From an uncultured Lachnospiraceae bacterium (lineage in GTDB: Bacteria > Bacillota > Clostridia > Lachnospirales > Lachnospiraceae): a DNA stretch of 11,638 nt. The notes under the pieces were generated by a model. It was given only the letters and a program-made list of their open reading frames with translations, did no database searches and was not told where the DNA came from. The stretch is from contig CABUBX010000065.1 in the NCBI GenBank assembly GCA_902489925.1, positions 1 to 11,638 of the forward strand. The letters are read 5' to 3'. The position numbers and the translations under genes were made by a program. Position 1 is the stretch's first letter. Each line of letters opens with the position of its first letter. This document shows, in pieces, positions 1 to 6,037 of this stretch.

Positions 1-581
1 AGACCTAAAATCACATGGACAATCGTCTCTATATGACGTTTTGAAAGCTGCTCTAGGGCTTCTTCAAAGACTGTCAGCGGATATCCCCGGCGTATAAACT
101 GCGCCGTCTTTTCATGGATGGTTTGAAGACCAAGCTCTATCCACACAGGTTTAATCCGATTGAGCTGCTCGATAAGCTCAAGCACCGGCCGAGGAAGGCA
201 ATCCGGTCTTGTCGCAATGGAAAGTGCAACGACATCGGGATGGGAGAGTGCCTCCATATACAATGCTTTTAGCTGCTGTACAGGCGCATATGTATTTGTA
301 AATGCCTGAAAATAAGCAATAAACTTAGAGCCGGTATATTTCCCCGAAATACTTTTCTTGGCGGTCTCAATCTGAGCCGCAACAGACAGCTGACGTGATG
401 CCGCAAAATCACCGGAACCGCCGCTGCTGCAAAAAATACAGCCCCTGCTTCCAAGCGTTCCGTCACGGTTCGGACATGTAAAACCGCCGTCAATAGAAAG
501 CTTGTAAACCTTTTCCCCAAATAAATTTTTTAAATGAAAATCAAGCGAATGATAGCGTTTATCAAGCCAGACTAATGCCAT
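1..581 (-). CDS. Radical SAM protein, YhcC/YtqA (TIGR01212) family, C-terminus cut by window edge
   Basis: The reverse strand reads open from an ATG at 579-581 to the window edge, giving 193 complete codons. The protein starts MALVWLDKRYHSLDFHLKNL and carries the radical SAM iron-sulfur cysteines C36, C48 and C51. Their spacing (C-x11-C-x2-C within CPNRDGTLGSRGCIFC) is typical of this family rather than the common CxxxCxxC. ATRPDCLP (123-130) and WIELGLQT (147-154) are further family-typical stretches. Such proteins bind a 4Fe-4S cluster and S-adenosylmethionine in the cytosol; I know of no firmly established substrate. Relatives are about 300 residues long, so roughly the last third is missing. 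The start is supported by AAAGGA about ten bases upstream, and an in-frame stop just upstream rules out an earlier ATG. It is transcribed divergently from the exporter operon. Family assignment is firm; function is open. Confidence 0.9.
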   Translation of the reverse strand, partial: MALVWLDKRYHSLDFHLKNLFGEKVYKLSIDGGFTCPNRDGTLGSRGCIFCSSGGSGDFAASRQLSVAAQIETAKKSISGKYTGSKFIAYFQAFTNTYAPVQQLKALYMEALSHPDVVALSIATRPDCLPRPVLELIEQLNRIKPVWIELGLQTIHEKTAQFIRRGYPLTVFEEALEQLSKRHIETIVHVILG

Positions 582-614
582 ACTTAAAATCCTTTCATGT
601 ATATTTCCTTTAAC

Positions 615-643
615 ATCATAGCATTTTATTTTATTCAAATCAA
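615..643 (-). promoter_or_regulatory. Predicted sigma-A promoter of the radical SAM gene
   Basis: On the minus strand TTGATT (638-643) and TATGAT (615-620) are separated by 17 bases, with TGC directly before the -10 (extended -10). Transcription would start near 608, leaving a leader of under 30 bases before the ATG at 581. Both elements are good but imperfect matches found by eye. Confidence 0.6.
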
Positions 644-667
644 GCTGTCTAAATTTTAAAATCTATC

Positions 668-696
668 TTTTCGGCAGGCGTGTTTTGTGGTAAAAT
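668..696 (+). promoter_or_regulatory. Predicted promoter of the heterodimeric exporter operon (extended -10)
   Basis: TAAAAT at 691-696 is preceded by TGG, an extended -10. The -35 region 17 bases upstream (TTTTCG, 668-673) is poor, so recognition would depend on the extended -10. A start near 703 leaves about 30 bases of leader, too short for an attenuator. I see no clear operator in the intergenic region 582-734. Confidence 0.45.
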
Positions 697-734
697 CAGT
701 AAGGCATTAAAAATAGAATATAAGGGGGAAAATT

Positions 735-2465
735 ATGAAGCTGATTTTGCGCTATCTGAAGCGTTACAAAGGACTCTTTATTTTGAATGTGTGCTCTGTA
801 TTCGGTTTTGCCCTTGTCGAGCTCGGTATTCCGACGATTATATCGGACATGATTGACAACGGCGTAATGTACGGCAATACGGACTACCTTCTCAAAATGG
901 GACTTCTCATTACAGTGATTTCTATTATCGGTGTCGGCGGAACAATTTTACTCGGCTATTGCTGTGCAAAGATATCCACCTCCGTAACAAGAGATATCCG
1001 TAATGATGTGTTTGAAAAGGTTCAGTCATTTTCGCACCACGAGATGAACCAGTTCGGTGTGGCTTCGCTCATCACAAGAACAAATAATGACGCCTTTCAG
1101 ATTATGAACTTTCTAAACATTATTTTGAGGACGGCACTTCTTACGCCGGTGATGATTATCGTCAGTTTTTCCCTGACGATTGCCGCCTCTTTAAAACTGT
1201 CACTGATTATTGCATCGACTGTTCCCGTCATTATTATCGGTGTATTAATTGTCGGAAAAGTTTCCGGACCAATCAGTGAACGCCAGCAAAAATCCTTGGA
1301 TGGCATTAACCGTATTTTCAGAGAAAATCTGACAGGTATACGGGTAATTCGTTCATTTAACAACGACAGCTATGAGACAAAGCGTTTTGACGGAGAGAAT
1401 AAAAATTTTATGCATCAGTCAAAAAAGCTTTTTAAATTGATGTCAGCAACCGAGCCGATATTTTTCTTATTGATGAATATTGCGGCATTGGCGATTTATG
1501 TTGTTGCCAGCCTGATGATTAATGACGGTGTCCTTCAAGTCGGAAAGCTGATTGCTTTTATGGAATATTTGTTTCACGCCATGTTTTCGGTGATGCTGTT
1601 TTGCATGGTTTTTATGATGTATCCGAGAGCCAACATCTCGGCAAAGCGTATTTTAAAAGTGCTTGAAACAGATACGAGTATTACAAATGCACCAAAGGAC
1701 ACAAAAACAGAAGATAAGCACAGCATTATTTTTGACAAAGTAACCTTCGCCTATCCTGACGGTGAGGAGGCAGTGCTTAAAGATATTTCCTTTGAAGCCC
1801 GCGAGGGTGAAACCGTTGCTTTTATCGGAAGCACAGGTTCAGGAAAAAGTACACTGATTCATTTGATTCCTAGGTTTTATGATGTAAGCTCAGGCCGTAT
1901 TCTTATTGACGGTAAAGATGTCCGCGACTGGGACACATCTGTACTCCGAAATAAAATCGGATTTGTCGCACAAAAGGCCAACCTTTTTTCTGGCACAATC
2001 GAAGAAAATATTCGCTTTGGAAAAGAAGATGCGACGATGGAGGAAATCATCCATGCGGCAAAGATTGCACAGGCCTATGATTTCATTATGGCAAAGCCTG
2101 ACAAGTTTCAGGAAAAGATTGTTGAAGGCGCAACCAATGTTTCCGGCGGTCAAAAGCAGCGTCTGTCCATTGCGAGAGCACTTGTGCGAAAACCTCAGAT
2201 TTATATTTATGATGACTCTTTTTCGGCTTTGGACTTTAAAACAGATGCAGCCCTGCGCCATGCCCTAAAGGATGAGGTTAAAAACTCGATTGTTCTTATT
2301 GTGGCACAGCGTGTGTCTACAATTATGGATGCCGACAGAATTATTGTCCTTGATGAGGGACGGGTTGCCGACATCGGAACACATCAGGAACTTTTAAATG
2401 CATGCCGTATTTACCACGAAATCGCGGCATCACAGTTAAGCGAGGAGGAACTTAACAATGGCTGA
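735..2465 (+). CDS. Heterodimeric ABC multidrug exporter, degenerate ATPase half
   Basis: This is a 576-residue ABC half-transporter: six predicted membrane helices (about residues 14-300), then one nucleotide-binding domain (about 330-560). Visible motifs are Walker A GSTGSGKST (365-373), Q-loop Q413, signature VSGGQ (469-473) and Walker B IYIYDD (489-494). The catalytic glutamate after Walker B is replaced by Asp494, and the switch histidine by Gln525 (IVAQRVSTI). This is the known pattern of the non-hydrolysing half in heterodimeric exporters such as TM287/288, BmrCD and LmrCD, which pump drugs or lipids out across the cytoplasmic membrane. AGGGGG lies before the ATG. The stop overlaps the next gene's start by 8 bases, implying translational coupling. 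Substrate cannot be read from the sequence. Confidence 0.93.
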   Translation: MKLILRYLKRYKGLFILNVCSVFGFALVELGIPTIISDMIDNGVMYGNTDYLLKMGLLITVISIIGVGGTILLGYCCAKISTSVTRDIRNDVFEKVQSFSHHEMNQFGVASLITRTNNDAFQIMNFLNIILRTALLTPVMIIVSFSLTIAASLKLSLIIASTVPVIIIGVLIVGKVSGPISERQQKSLDGINRIFRENLTGIRVIRSFNNDSYETKRFDGENKNFMHQSKKLFKLMSATEPIFFLLMNIAALAIYVVASLMINDGVLQVGKLIAFMEYLFHAMFSVMLFCMVFMMYPRANISAKRILKVLETDTSITNAPKDTKTEDKHSIIFDKVTFAYPDGEEAVLKDISFEAREGETVAFIGSTGSGKSTLIHLIPRFYDVSSGRILIDGKDVRDWDTSVLRNKIGFVAQKANLFSGTIEENIRFGKEDATMEEIIHAAKIAQAYDFIMAKPDKFQEKIVEGATNVSGGQKQRLSIARALVRKPQIYIYDDSFSALDFKTDAALRHALKDEVKNSIVLIVAQRVSTIMDADRIIVLDEGRVADIGTHQELLNACRIYHEIAASQLSEEELNNG

Positions 2466-4266
2466 AAATAAAAAGAAAACAGCCGGTTCCAAAATCGGCT
2501 TGAAACAATGTTTAAAACAATTATTGGCTTTTGTAAAGCCTTACCGTCTGAAACTGACCTTGGCAATGCTGCTCGTTATTGTGACTAACCTGACATTTGC
2601 CTTAAATCCGACAGTTGAAGGTATGGTCACAACCCAGCTTGCAAAAGATGCCGAGGGCATCATAAAAGGTGTATCCGGCGCCCATGTTCATTTTGATATC
2701 CTTTTTAAAATCATGGCAGTGCTCGGGGGGCTCTACATTATAAAAACAATATCCCAGCTTTTGACAGCCGTCTTTTTGACGGATGCCATTCAGCAGACGA
2801 TGCATGATGTGCGCAATGCACTTCAGACAAAGATTCAGCGTCTTCCTGTGCGCTATTTTGATGACCATACATTCGGTGATGTCTTAAGTACAGTAACCAA
2901 CGATGTTGACACTTTAAGCAACGCTCTGCAGCAGACACTTCAGCGTGTATTTGCTGCCGTACTGACATTTATCTTTGTTATTGTTATGATGGTGCGCATT
3001 AACGCTGTCATGACCGTTGTCGCTTTATTGATTATTCCGCTGTCCATATTGATTACAAAGTTTTTCGTTAAACGTTCCCAAAAGCTTTTTGAACAACAGC
3101 AGCAGACACTGGGCGAATTAAATGGTACAATTACTGAAATTTATGGTGGCTTTAATGAAATATTGCTATATAATAAACAGCAGGACTCCATTGCTAAGTT
3201 CAAAGAAGTCAACGGCCGCATGTGCGGCGCATCCTTTAAAGCTCAGTTTATGTCCTCAATGATTTCACCCTTTGTTTCACTTGTGACTTATCTTTTAATC
3301 GGCGTTATTGCCGTGATGGGCTGTATGTTTGTCATCAGCGGTTCAATCAACGTCGGAGATTTACAGGCTTTCATCCGCTACATATGGCAGATTAACGACC
3401 CTCTGTCACAGATTTCACAGCTTTCCGCGCAAGTTCAGTCAGCATTTGCTGCAATGCGCCGAATTTTTACACTGCTCAACGAGACAGAGGAAACTCATGA
3501 AAGTAAAGTCAAAATCCACAAGGAGGAGATTAAAGGGGACGTCACCTTTGAGCATGTATCCTTTGGTTATGAAGATGATAAGACATTGATGAAGGATGTC
3601 AGCTTTACAGCAAAAGCCGGTCAGATGGTCGCACTCGTAGGGCCTACAGGCGCCGGCAAAACAACACTGATGAACCTTTTGCTTCGTTTTTATGATGTCA
3701 AAGGCGGTTCAATTAAAATTGACGGCATCGATATACGGGATATGGACAGGGAGGATTTGCGCTCACTGTTTTCTCTCGTACTTCAAGATACATGGCTGTT
3801 TTCGGGAAGCATTTATGACAATATCCGTTACGGCCGTCTGGATGCAAGAAAGGATGAAGTTGTCGATTCGGCAAAGATGGCCAATGTCCATCACTTTATC
3901 CAGACATTAAGTCATGGCTACAATTCCATGATTAACGAGGAAGCCAATAATATTTCACAGGGCGAGAAGCAGCTTTTAACGATTGCACGCGCTATCTTAA
4001 AAAACCCTCAGATTCTCGTACTTGATGAAGCAACTTCCTCAGTTGACACACGTCTTGAGCGTATGCTTCAGGACGCGATGCAAAAGGTGATGGCACAGAG
4101 AACTTCTTTTGTCATCGCCCACAGACTCTCTACAATTAAAAATGCAGACTTGATTCTCGTAATTGAGAACGGTGACATTGTCGAGCAAGGTACACACGAA
4201 ACACTTCTTGCAAAAAAGGGTGTCTATGAAAAGCTTTACAATTCACAGTTTGCATCCAAACAATAA
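2458..4266 (+). CDS. Heterodimeric ABC multidrug exporter, catalytic ATPase half
   Basis: A 602-residue ABC half-transporter with membrane helices at about residues 31-51, 85-107, 163-204 and 268-310, and a C-terminal ATPase domain (about 360-595). Motifs are Walker A GPTGAGKTT (395-403), Q443, signature ISQGEKQ (499-505), Walker B ILVLDE with catalytic Glu524, and switch His555 (IAHRLSTI). The signature departs from LSGGQ. The partner's degenerate Walker site would pair with this altered signature, while this protein's intact Walker site pairs with the partner's normal VSGGQ, leaving one active ATP site. GGAGG lies inside the upstream gene about nine bases before the ATG. The product should join the upstream half in a membrane exporter of YheH/BmrD/LmrD type. 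Drug export is inferred from family. Confidence 0.93.
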   Translation: MAENKKKTAGSKIGLKQCLKQLLAFVKPYRLKLTLAMLLVIVTNLTFALNPTVEGMVTTQLAKDAEGIIKGVSGAHVHFDILFKIMAVLGGLYIIKTISQLLTAVFLTDAIQQTMHDVRNALQTKIQRLPVRYFDDHTFGDVLSTVTNDVDTLSNALQQTLQRVFAAVLTFIFVIVMMVRINAVMTVVALLIIPLSILITKFFVKRSQKLFEQQQQTLGELNGTITEIYGGFNEILLYNKQQDSIAKFKEVNGRMCGASFKAQFMSSMISPFVSLVTYLLIGVIAVMGCMFVISGSINVGDLQAFIRYIWQINDPLSQISQLSAQVQSAFAAMRRIFTLLNETEETHESKVKIHKEEIKGDVTFEHVSFGYEDDKTLMKDVSFTAKAGQMVALVGPTGAGKTTLMNLLLRFYDVKGGSIKIDGIDIRDMDREDLRSLFSLVLQDTWLFSGSIYDNIRYGRLDARKDEVVDSAKMANVHHFIQTLSHGYNSMINEEANNISQGEKQLLTIARAILKNPQILVLDEATSSVDTRLERMLQDAMQKVMAQRTSFVIAHRLSTIKNADLILVIENGDIVEQGTHETLLAKKGVYEKLYNSQFASKQ

Positions 4267-4359
4267 CAACATAAAGGCAGGTGAGTAATGCAATGGACGC
4301 GGGTGCCAGTTATCATTCGTATGGAAACAAAAAATTAATAGAGAAAAGGAGAATATCCA

Positions 4360-5691
4360 ATGAACAAAGATATTTTTATGGAACTCTTACTGGCAAAGGA
4401 ATTCAAAGCCGTAAGAAGTATTTTGAATGTCATGAACGCAGTAGACATTGCCTTACTCCTTGCAGAGCTGGAAGATAAAGAGCTTGTTCAGGCTTTTCGT
4501 CTCATTCCAAAGGATAAGGCAGCAGATGTATTTGCAAATATGAACAATTCCATGCAAAGCTACCTTGTGGAAATGTTTACGGAAAAAGAGCTCAAGGAAA
4601 TTTTAGATGAGCTTTTTATCGATGATACCGTTGACCTTTTGGAAGATTTACCGGCTAATCTTGTAACAAGAATACTTGAGAATGTCGATAAAGAAAGACG
4701 TGCTTCAATTAATCAGATTTTGAATTATCCGGAGGATAGTGCCGGAAGTATTATGACAACAGAATATGTCGATTTGAGAAAGTGGATGACCGTTCGGCAG
4801 GCACTTGACCATATCAAGGAGACAGGGATTCATAAAGAAACCATCTATACATGCTATGTACTTGAACAGCGCCGTCTCATTGGTATTGTGACCGCAAAAG
4901 ATATGCTTATTGCAGACGATGACGCAAAAATCGGTGACTTAATGGAAACCGAAATTATTTCCGTAAGCACGCATACCGACCAGGAGGAGGTTGCAAGAGC
5001 TTTATCAAAATATGATTTTCTTGCAATCCCTGTCCTTGACAGCGGTGATTTAATGGTTGGTATTGTCACAGTCGATGATGCCATGGACGTTATGGAAGAT
5101 GAGGCCACAGAGGATATCATCAAAATGGGTGGTGCAAATCCAAGTGAGAAGTCTTACTTTGAAACATCTGTTTTCCAGCATGCCAAAAACAGAATTGTGT
5201 GGCTGCTTGTATTGATGCTGTCCGCAACCTTTACCGGTATCATCATCACACATTATGAAGATGCCTTTGCCGTTGTCCCGATGCTTGTATCCTTTATTCC
5301 AATGCTTATGGATACCGGCGGTAACTGTGGTTCCCAAAGCTCGACACTGATTATTCGTGGTATTGCCTTAGATGAAATTCATTTTAAAGACATTTTTAAA
5401 GTTATGTTCAAAGAATTTCGCATATCCATTGTTGTCGGTGTAATCCTCGCAGCTGCCAATGGAATTCGTATCTATATTATGTATAAAGACTTAAATCTCG
5501 CATTTGTCATCGGCTGTTCACTGATTGTCACAATTATGATTGCAAAGCTGATTGGATGTATTCTGCCTCTGCTTGCCAAAAAGGTTCATCTTGACCCGGC
5601 AATTATGGCAGCGCCGCTCATTACAACCATCGTTGACACATGCTCGATTGTTGTCTATTTTATGATTGCGACTGCAGTATTTAAGCTTTGA
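4360..5691 (+). CDS. mgtE: Magnesium transporter MgtE
   Basis: A 443-residue MgtE, the usual length. An N-terminal helical domain (about 1-130) ends in EDSAGSIMTTEYV, a family hallmark. Two CBS domains follow (about 135-250), which in known MgtE bind Mg2+ and close the channel when internal Mg2+ is high. Five membrane helices lie between about 278 and 440. The pore-lining stretch PMLMDTGGNCGSQSSTL (314-330) and the last helix TTIVDT with the conserved pore aspartate Asp426 are present. It imports Mg2+ across the cytoplasmic membrane. AAAGGAG precedes the ATG. It starts 93 bases after the exporter operon with no terminator between, so co-transcription is possible. I see no Mg2+-sensing M-box or other riboswitch upstream. 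The gene has no terminator of its own: a promoter begins two bases past its stop. Confidence 0.96.
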   Translation: MNKDIFMELLLAKEFKAVRSILNVMNAVDIALLLAELEDKELVQAFRLIPKDKAADVFANMNNSMQSYLVEMFTEKELKEILDELFIDDTVDLLEDLPANLVTRILENVDKERRASINQILNYPEDSAGSIMTTEYVDLRKWMTVRQALDHIKETGIHKETIYTCYVLEQRRLIGIVTAKDMLIADDDAKIGDLMETEIISVSTHTDQEEVARALSKYDFLAIPVLDSGDLMVGIVTVDDAMDVMEDEATEDIIKMGGANPSEKSYFETSVFQHAKNRIVWLLVLMLSATFTGIIITHYEDAFAVVPMLVSFIPMLMDTGGNCGSQSSTLIIRGIALDEIHFKDIFKVMFKEFRISIVVGVILAAANGIRIYIMYKDLNLAFVIGCSLIVTIMIAKLIGCILPLLAKKVHLDPAIMAAPLITTIVDTCSIVVYFMIATAVFKL

Positions 5692-5693
5692 TA

Positions 5694-5722
5694 TTGACAG
5701 TACAAAAAACGTTTGATATACT
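5694..5722 (+). promoter_or_regulatory. Near-consensus sigma-A promoter of the ABC-F leader
   Basis: TTGACA (5694-5699) and TATACT (5717-5722) are separated by exactly 17 bases, the strongest promoter match in the window. The -35 is perfect and the -10 differs from TATAAT at one base. A start near 5729 gives a leader of about 310 bases before the ABC-F ATG. It lies two bases past the mgtE stop codon. Confidence 0.85.
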
Positions 5723-5769
5723 AAACAGGCAGTATTCATTGATTAATGTTTTAAAGAGGAGGTCAAAAC

Positions 5770-5790
5770 ATGATTATTTCTTGCAGATAA
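5770..5790 (+). CDS. Six-codon leader ORF (MIISCR), putative stalling peptide
   Basis: AGAGGAGG (5755-5762) lies seven bases before ATG at 5770, the best ribosome binding site in the window. The frame reads Met-Ile-Ile-Ser-Cys-Arg and stops at TAA (5788-5790). It is too short for a functional protein, so its likely role is to load a ribosome on the leader of the downstream ABC-F gene. Drugs countered by Lsa-like ABC-F proteins (lincosamides, pleuromutilins, streptogramin A) act at the peptidyl transferase centre and can halt translation within the first codons, so such a short frame would suffice. I see no macrolide-type Arg/Lys-x-Arg/Lys arrest motif. Translation of this frame is inferred. 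Confidence 0.65.
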   Translation: MIISCR

Positions 5791-5923
5791 GTAGAAAATT
5801 AAACGCAGACACGACGGCGGTCTATGCCGTTTATTTGTGATGCTTATTGCAGGAAAATCATATCAGACTTCGATAATCATAGATTAAGGCTTTTTAGCTT
5901 TATACAATTATTTTAACGAGAGG

Positions 5924-5954
5924 GCTGTAGGATTTATTTCCTACAGCTTTTTTT
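5924..5954 (+). terminator. Intrinsic terminator in the ABC-F leader
   Basis: A nine-base perfect stem GCTGTAGGA/TCCTACAGC (5924-5932 with 5939-5947) has the loop TTTATT and is followed at once by seven T (5948-5954). This is a textbook Rho-independent terminator 84 bases before the ABC-F start codon. It would end a transcript of about 225 bases from the 5694-5722 promoter, and any transcript reading out of mgtE. Confidence 0.9.
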
Positions 5955-5955
5955 G

Positions 5956-5984
5956 TGACATAATAAATTGCCTTGCAATTGTCA
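5956..5984 (+). repeat. Bulged inverted repeat between terminator and ABC-F start
   Basis: AATTGC (5966-5971) and GCAATT (5975-5980) form a perfect six-base stem with a three-base loop. TGAC (5956-5959) and GTCA (5981-5984) extend it around a six-base bulge. It follows directly after the terminator T-run. It could be an RNA structure in the read-through transcript or a protein-binding palindrome; nothing decides between these. Confidence 0.4.
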
Positions 5985-6006
5985 TAAAACATATTTGGTT
6001 CTGCAA

Positions 6007-6033
6007 ATGGGCATCGCCTTATTTAAGAGGTGA
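6007..6033 (+). CDS. Possible second leader ORF (MGIALFKR) ending in the ABC-F ribosome binding site
   Basis: ATG at 6007 opens an eight-codon frame, Met-Gly-Ile-Ala-Leu-Phe-Lys-Arg, with stop TGA at 6031-6033, four bases before the ABC-F ATG. A ribosome translating it would disrupt the hairpin 6013-6034 that covers the ABC-F Shine-Dalgarno. However, it has no convincing Shine-Dalgarno of its own (only TTTGG about ten bases upstream), and a frame this short can arise by chance. Confidence 0.25.
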   Translation: MGIALFKR

Positions 6034-6034
6034 T
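6013..6034 (+). promoter_or_regulatory. Hairpin that can sequester the ABC-F Shine-Dalgarno
   Basis: ATCGCCT (6013-6019) pairs with AGGTGAT (6028-6034) over seven positions, with one G-U pair and an eight-base loop. The right arm contains most of the ribosome binding site AAGAGGTG (6025-6032) of the gene starting at 6038. If it forms, ABC-F translation would be low unless the hairpin is opened. The pairing is visible in the sequence; its stability was not calculated. Confidence 0.5.
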
Positions 6035-6037
6035 TTT

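Larger units (their letters stand above)
5729..6037 (+). promoter_or_regulatory. Candidate ribosome-mediated attenuator leader of the ABC-F gene
   Basis: This 309-base leader holds, in order, a strong Shine-Dalgarno and six-codon ORF (5755-5790), a hairpin ACGGC/GCCGT (5814-5818 with 5826-5830), a weak hairpin TAAGGCT/AGCTTTA (5885-5891 with 5896-5902), an intrinsic terminator (5924-5954), a bulged hairpin (5956-5984) and a hairpin masking the ABC-F Shine-Dalgarno (6013-6034). ABC-F resistance genes in Firmicutes are known to be controlled by leaders in which a drug-stalled ribosome on a short ORF prevents early termination, and this layout matches. Bases in the short ORF can pair with downstream leader bases (5770-5778 with 5872-5880; 5779-5786 with 5925-5932). 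Which pairing wins with or without drug was not computed. Confidence 0.7.

Noticed and set aside
1906..2268. 120-codon plus-strand frame inside the first exporter gene
   Set aside because: It lies wholly inside the ATPase domain of the exporter in another frame and has no supporting motif or ribosome binding site.
4267..4359. Magnesium riboswitch upstream of mgtE
   Set aside because: The gap is only 93 bases and holds no structured element of M-box size or any clear hairpin series.
4281..4478. Open frame of 65 codons starting GTG between the exporter operon and mgtE
   Set aside because: It overlaps the first 119 bases of the certain gene mgtE in another frame, and its translation shows no domain-like pattern. 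Its ribosome binding site is weak beside that of mgtE.
5814..5830. ACGGC/GCCGT hairpin followed by TTTATTTG as an mgtE terminator
   Set aside because: The stem has only five pairs and the T-run is broken, so it is unlikely to terminate. It is kept as a leader hairpin.
5969..5998. Second promoter between the leader terminator and the ABC-F start (TTGCCT with TATTTG, 18 bases apart)
   Set aside because: Both elements are poor matches, overlap the bulged palindrome, and are far weaker than the 5694-5722 promoter.
6007..6033. Similarity of MGIALFKR to erm leader peptides that begin MGIF
   Set aside because: Only the first three residues agree, which is too little to claim relationship.
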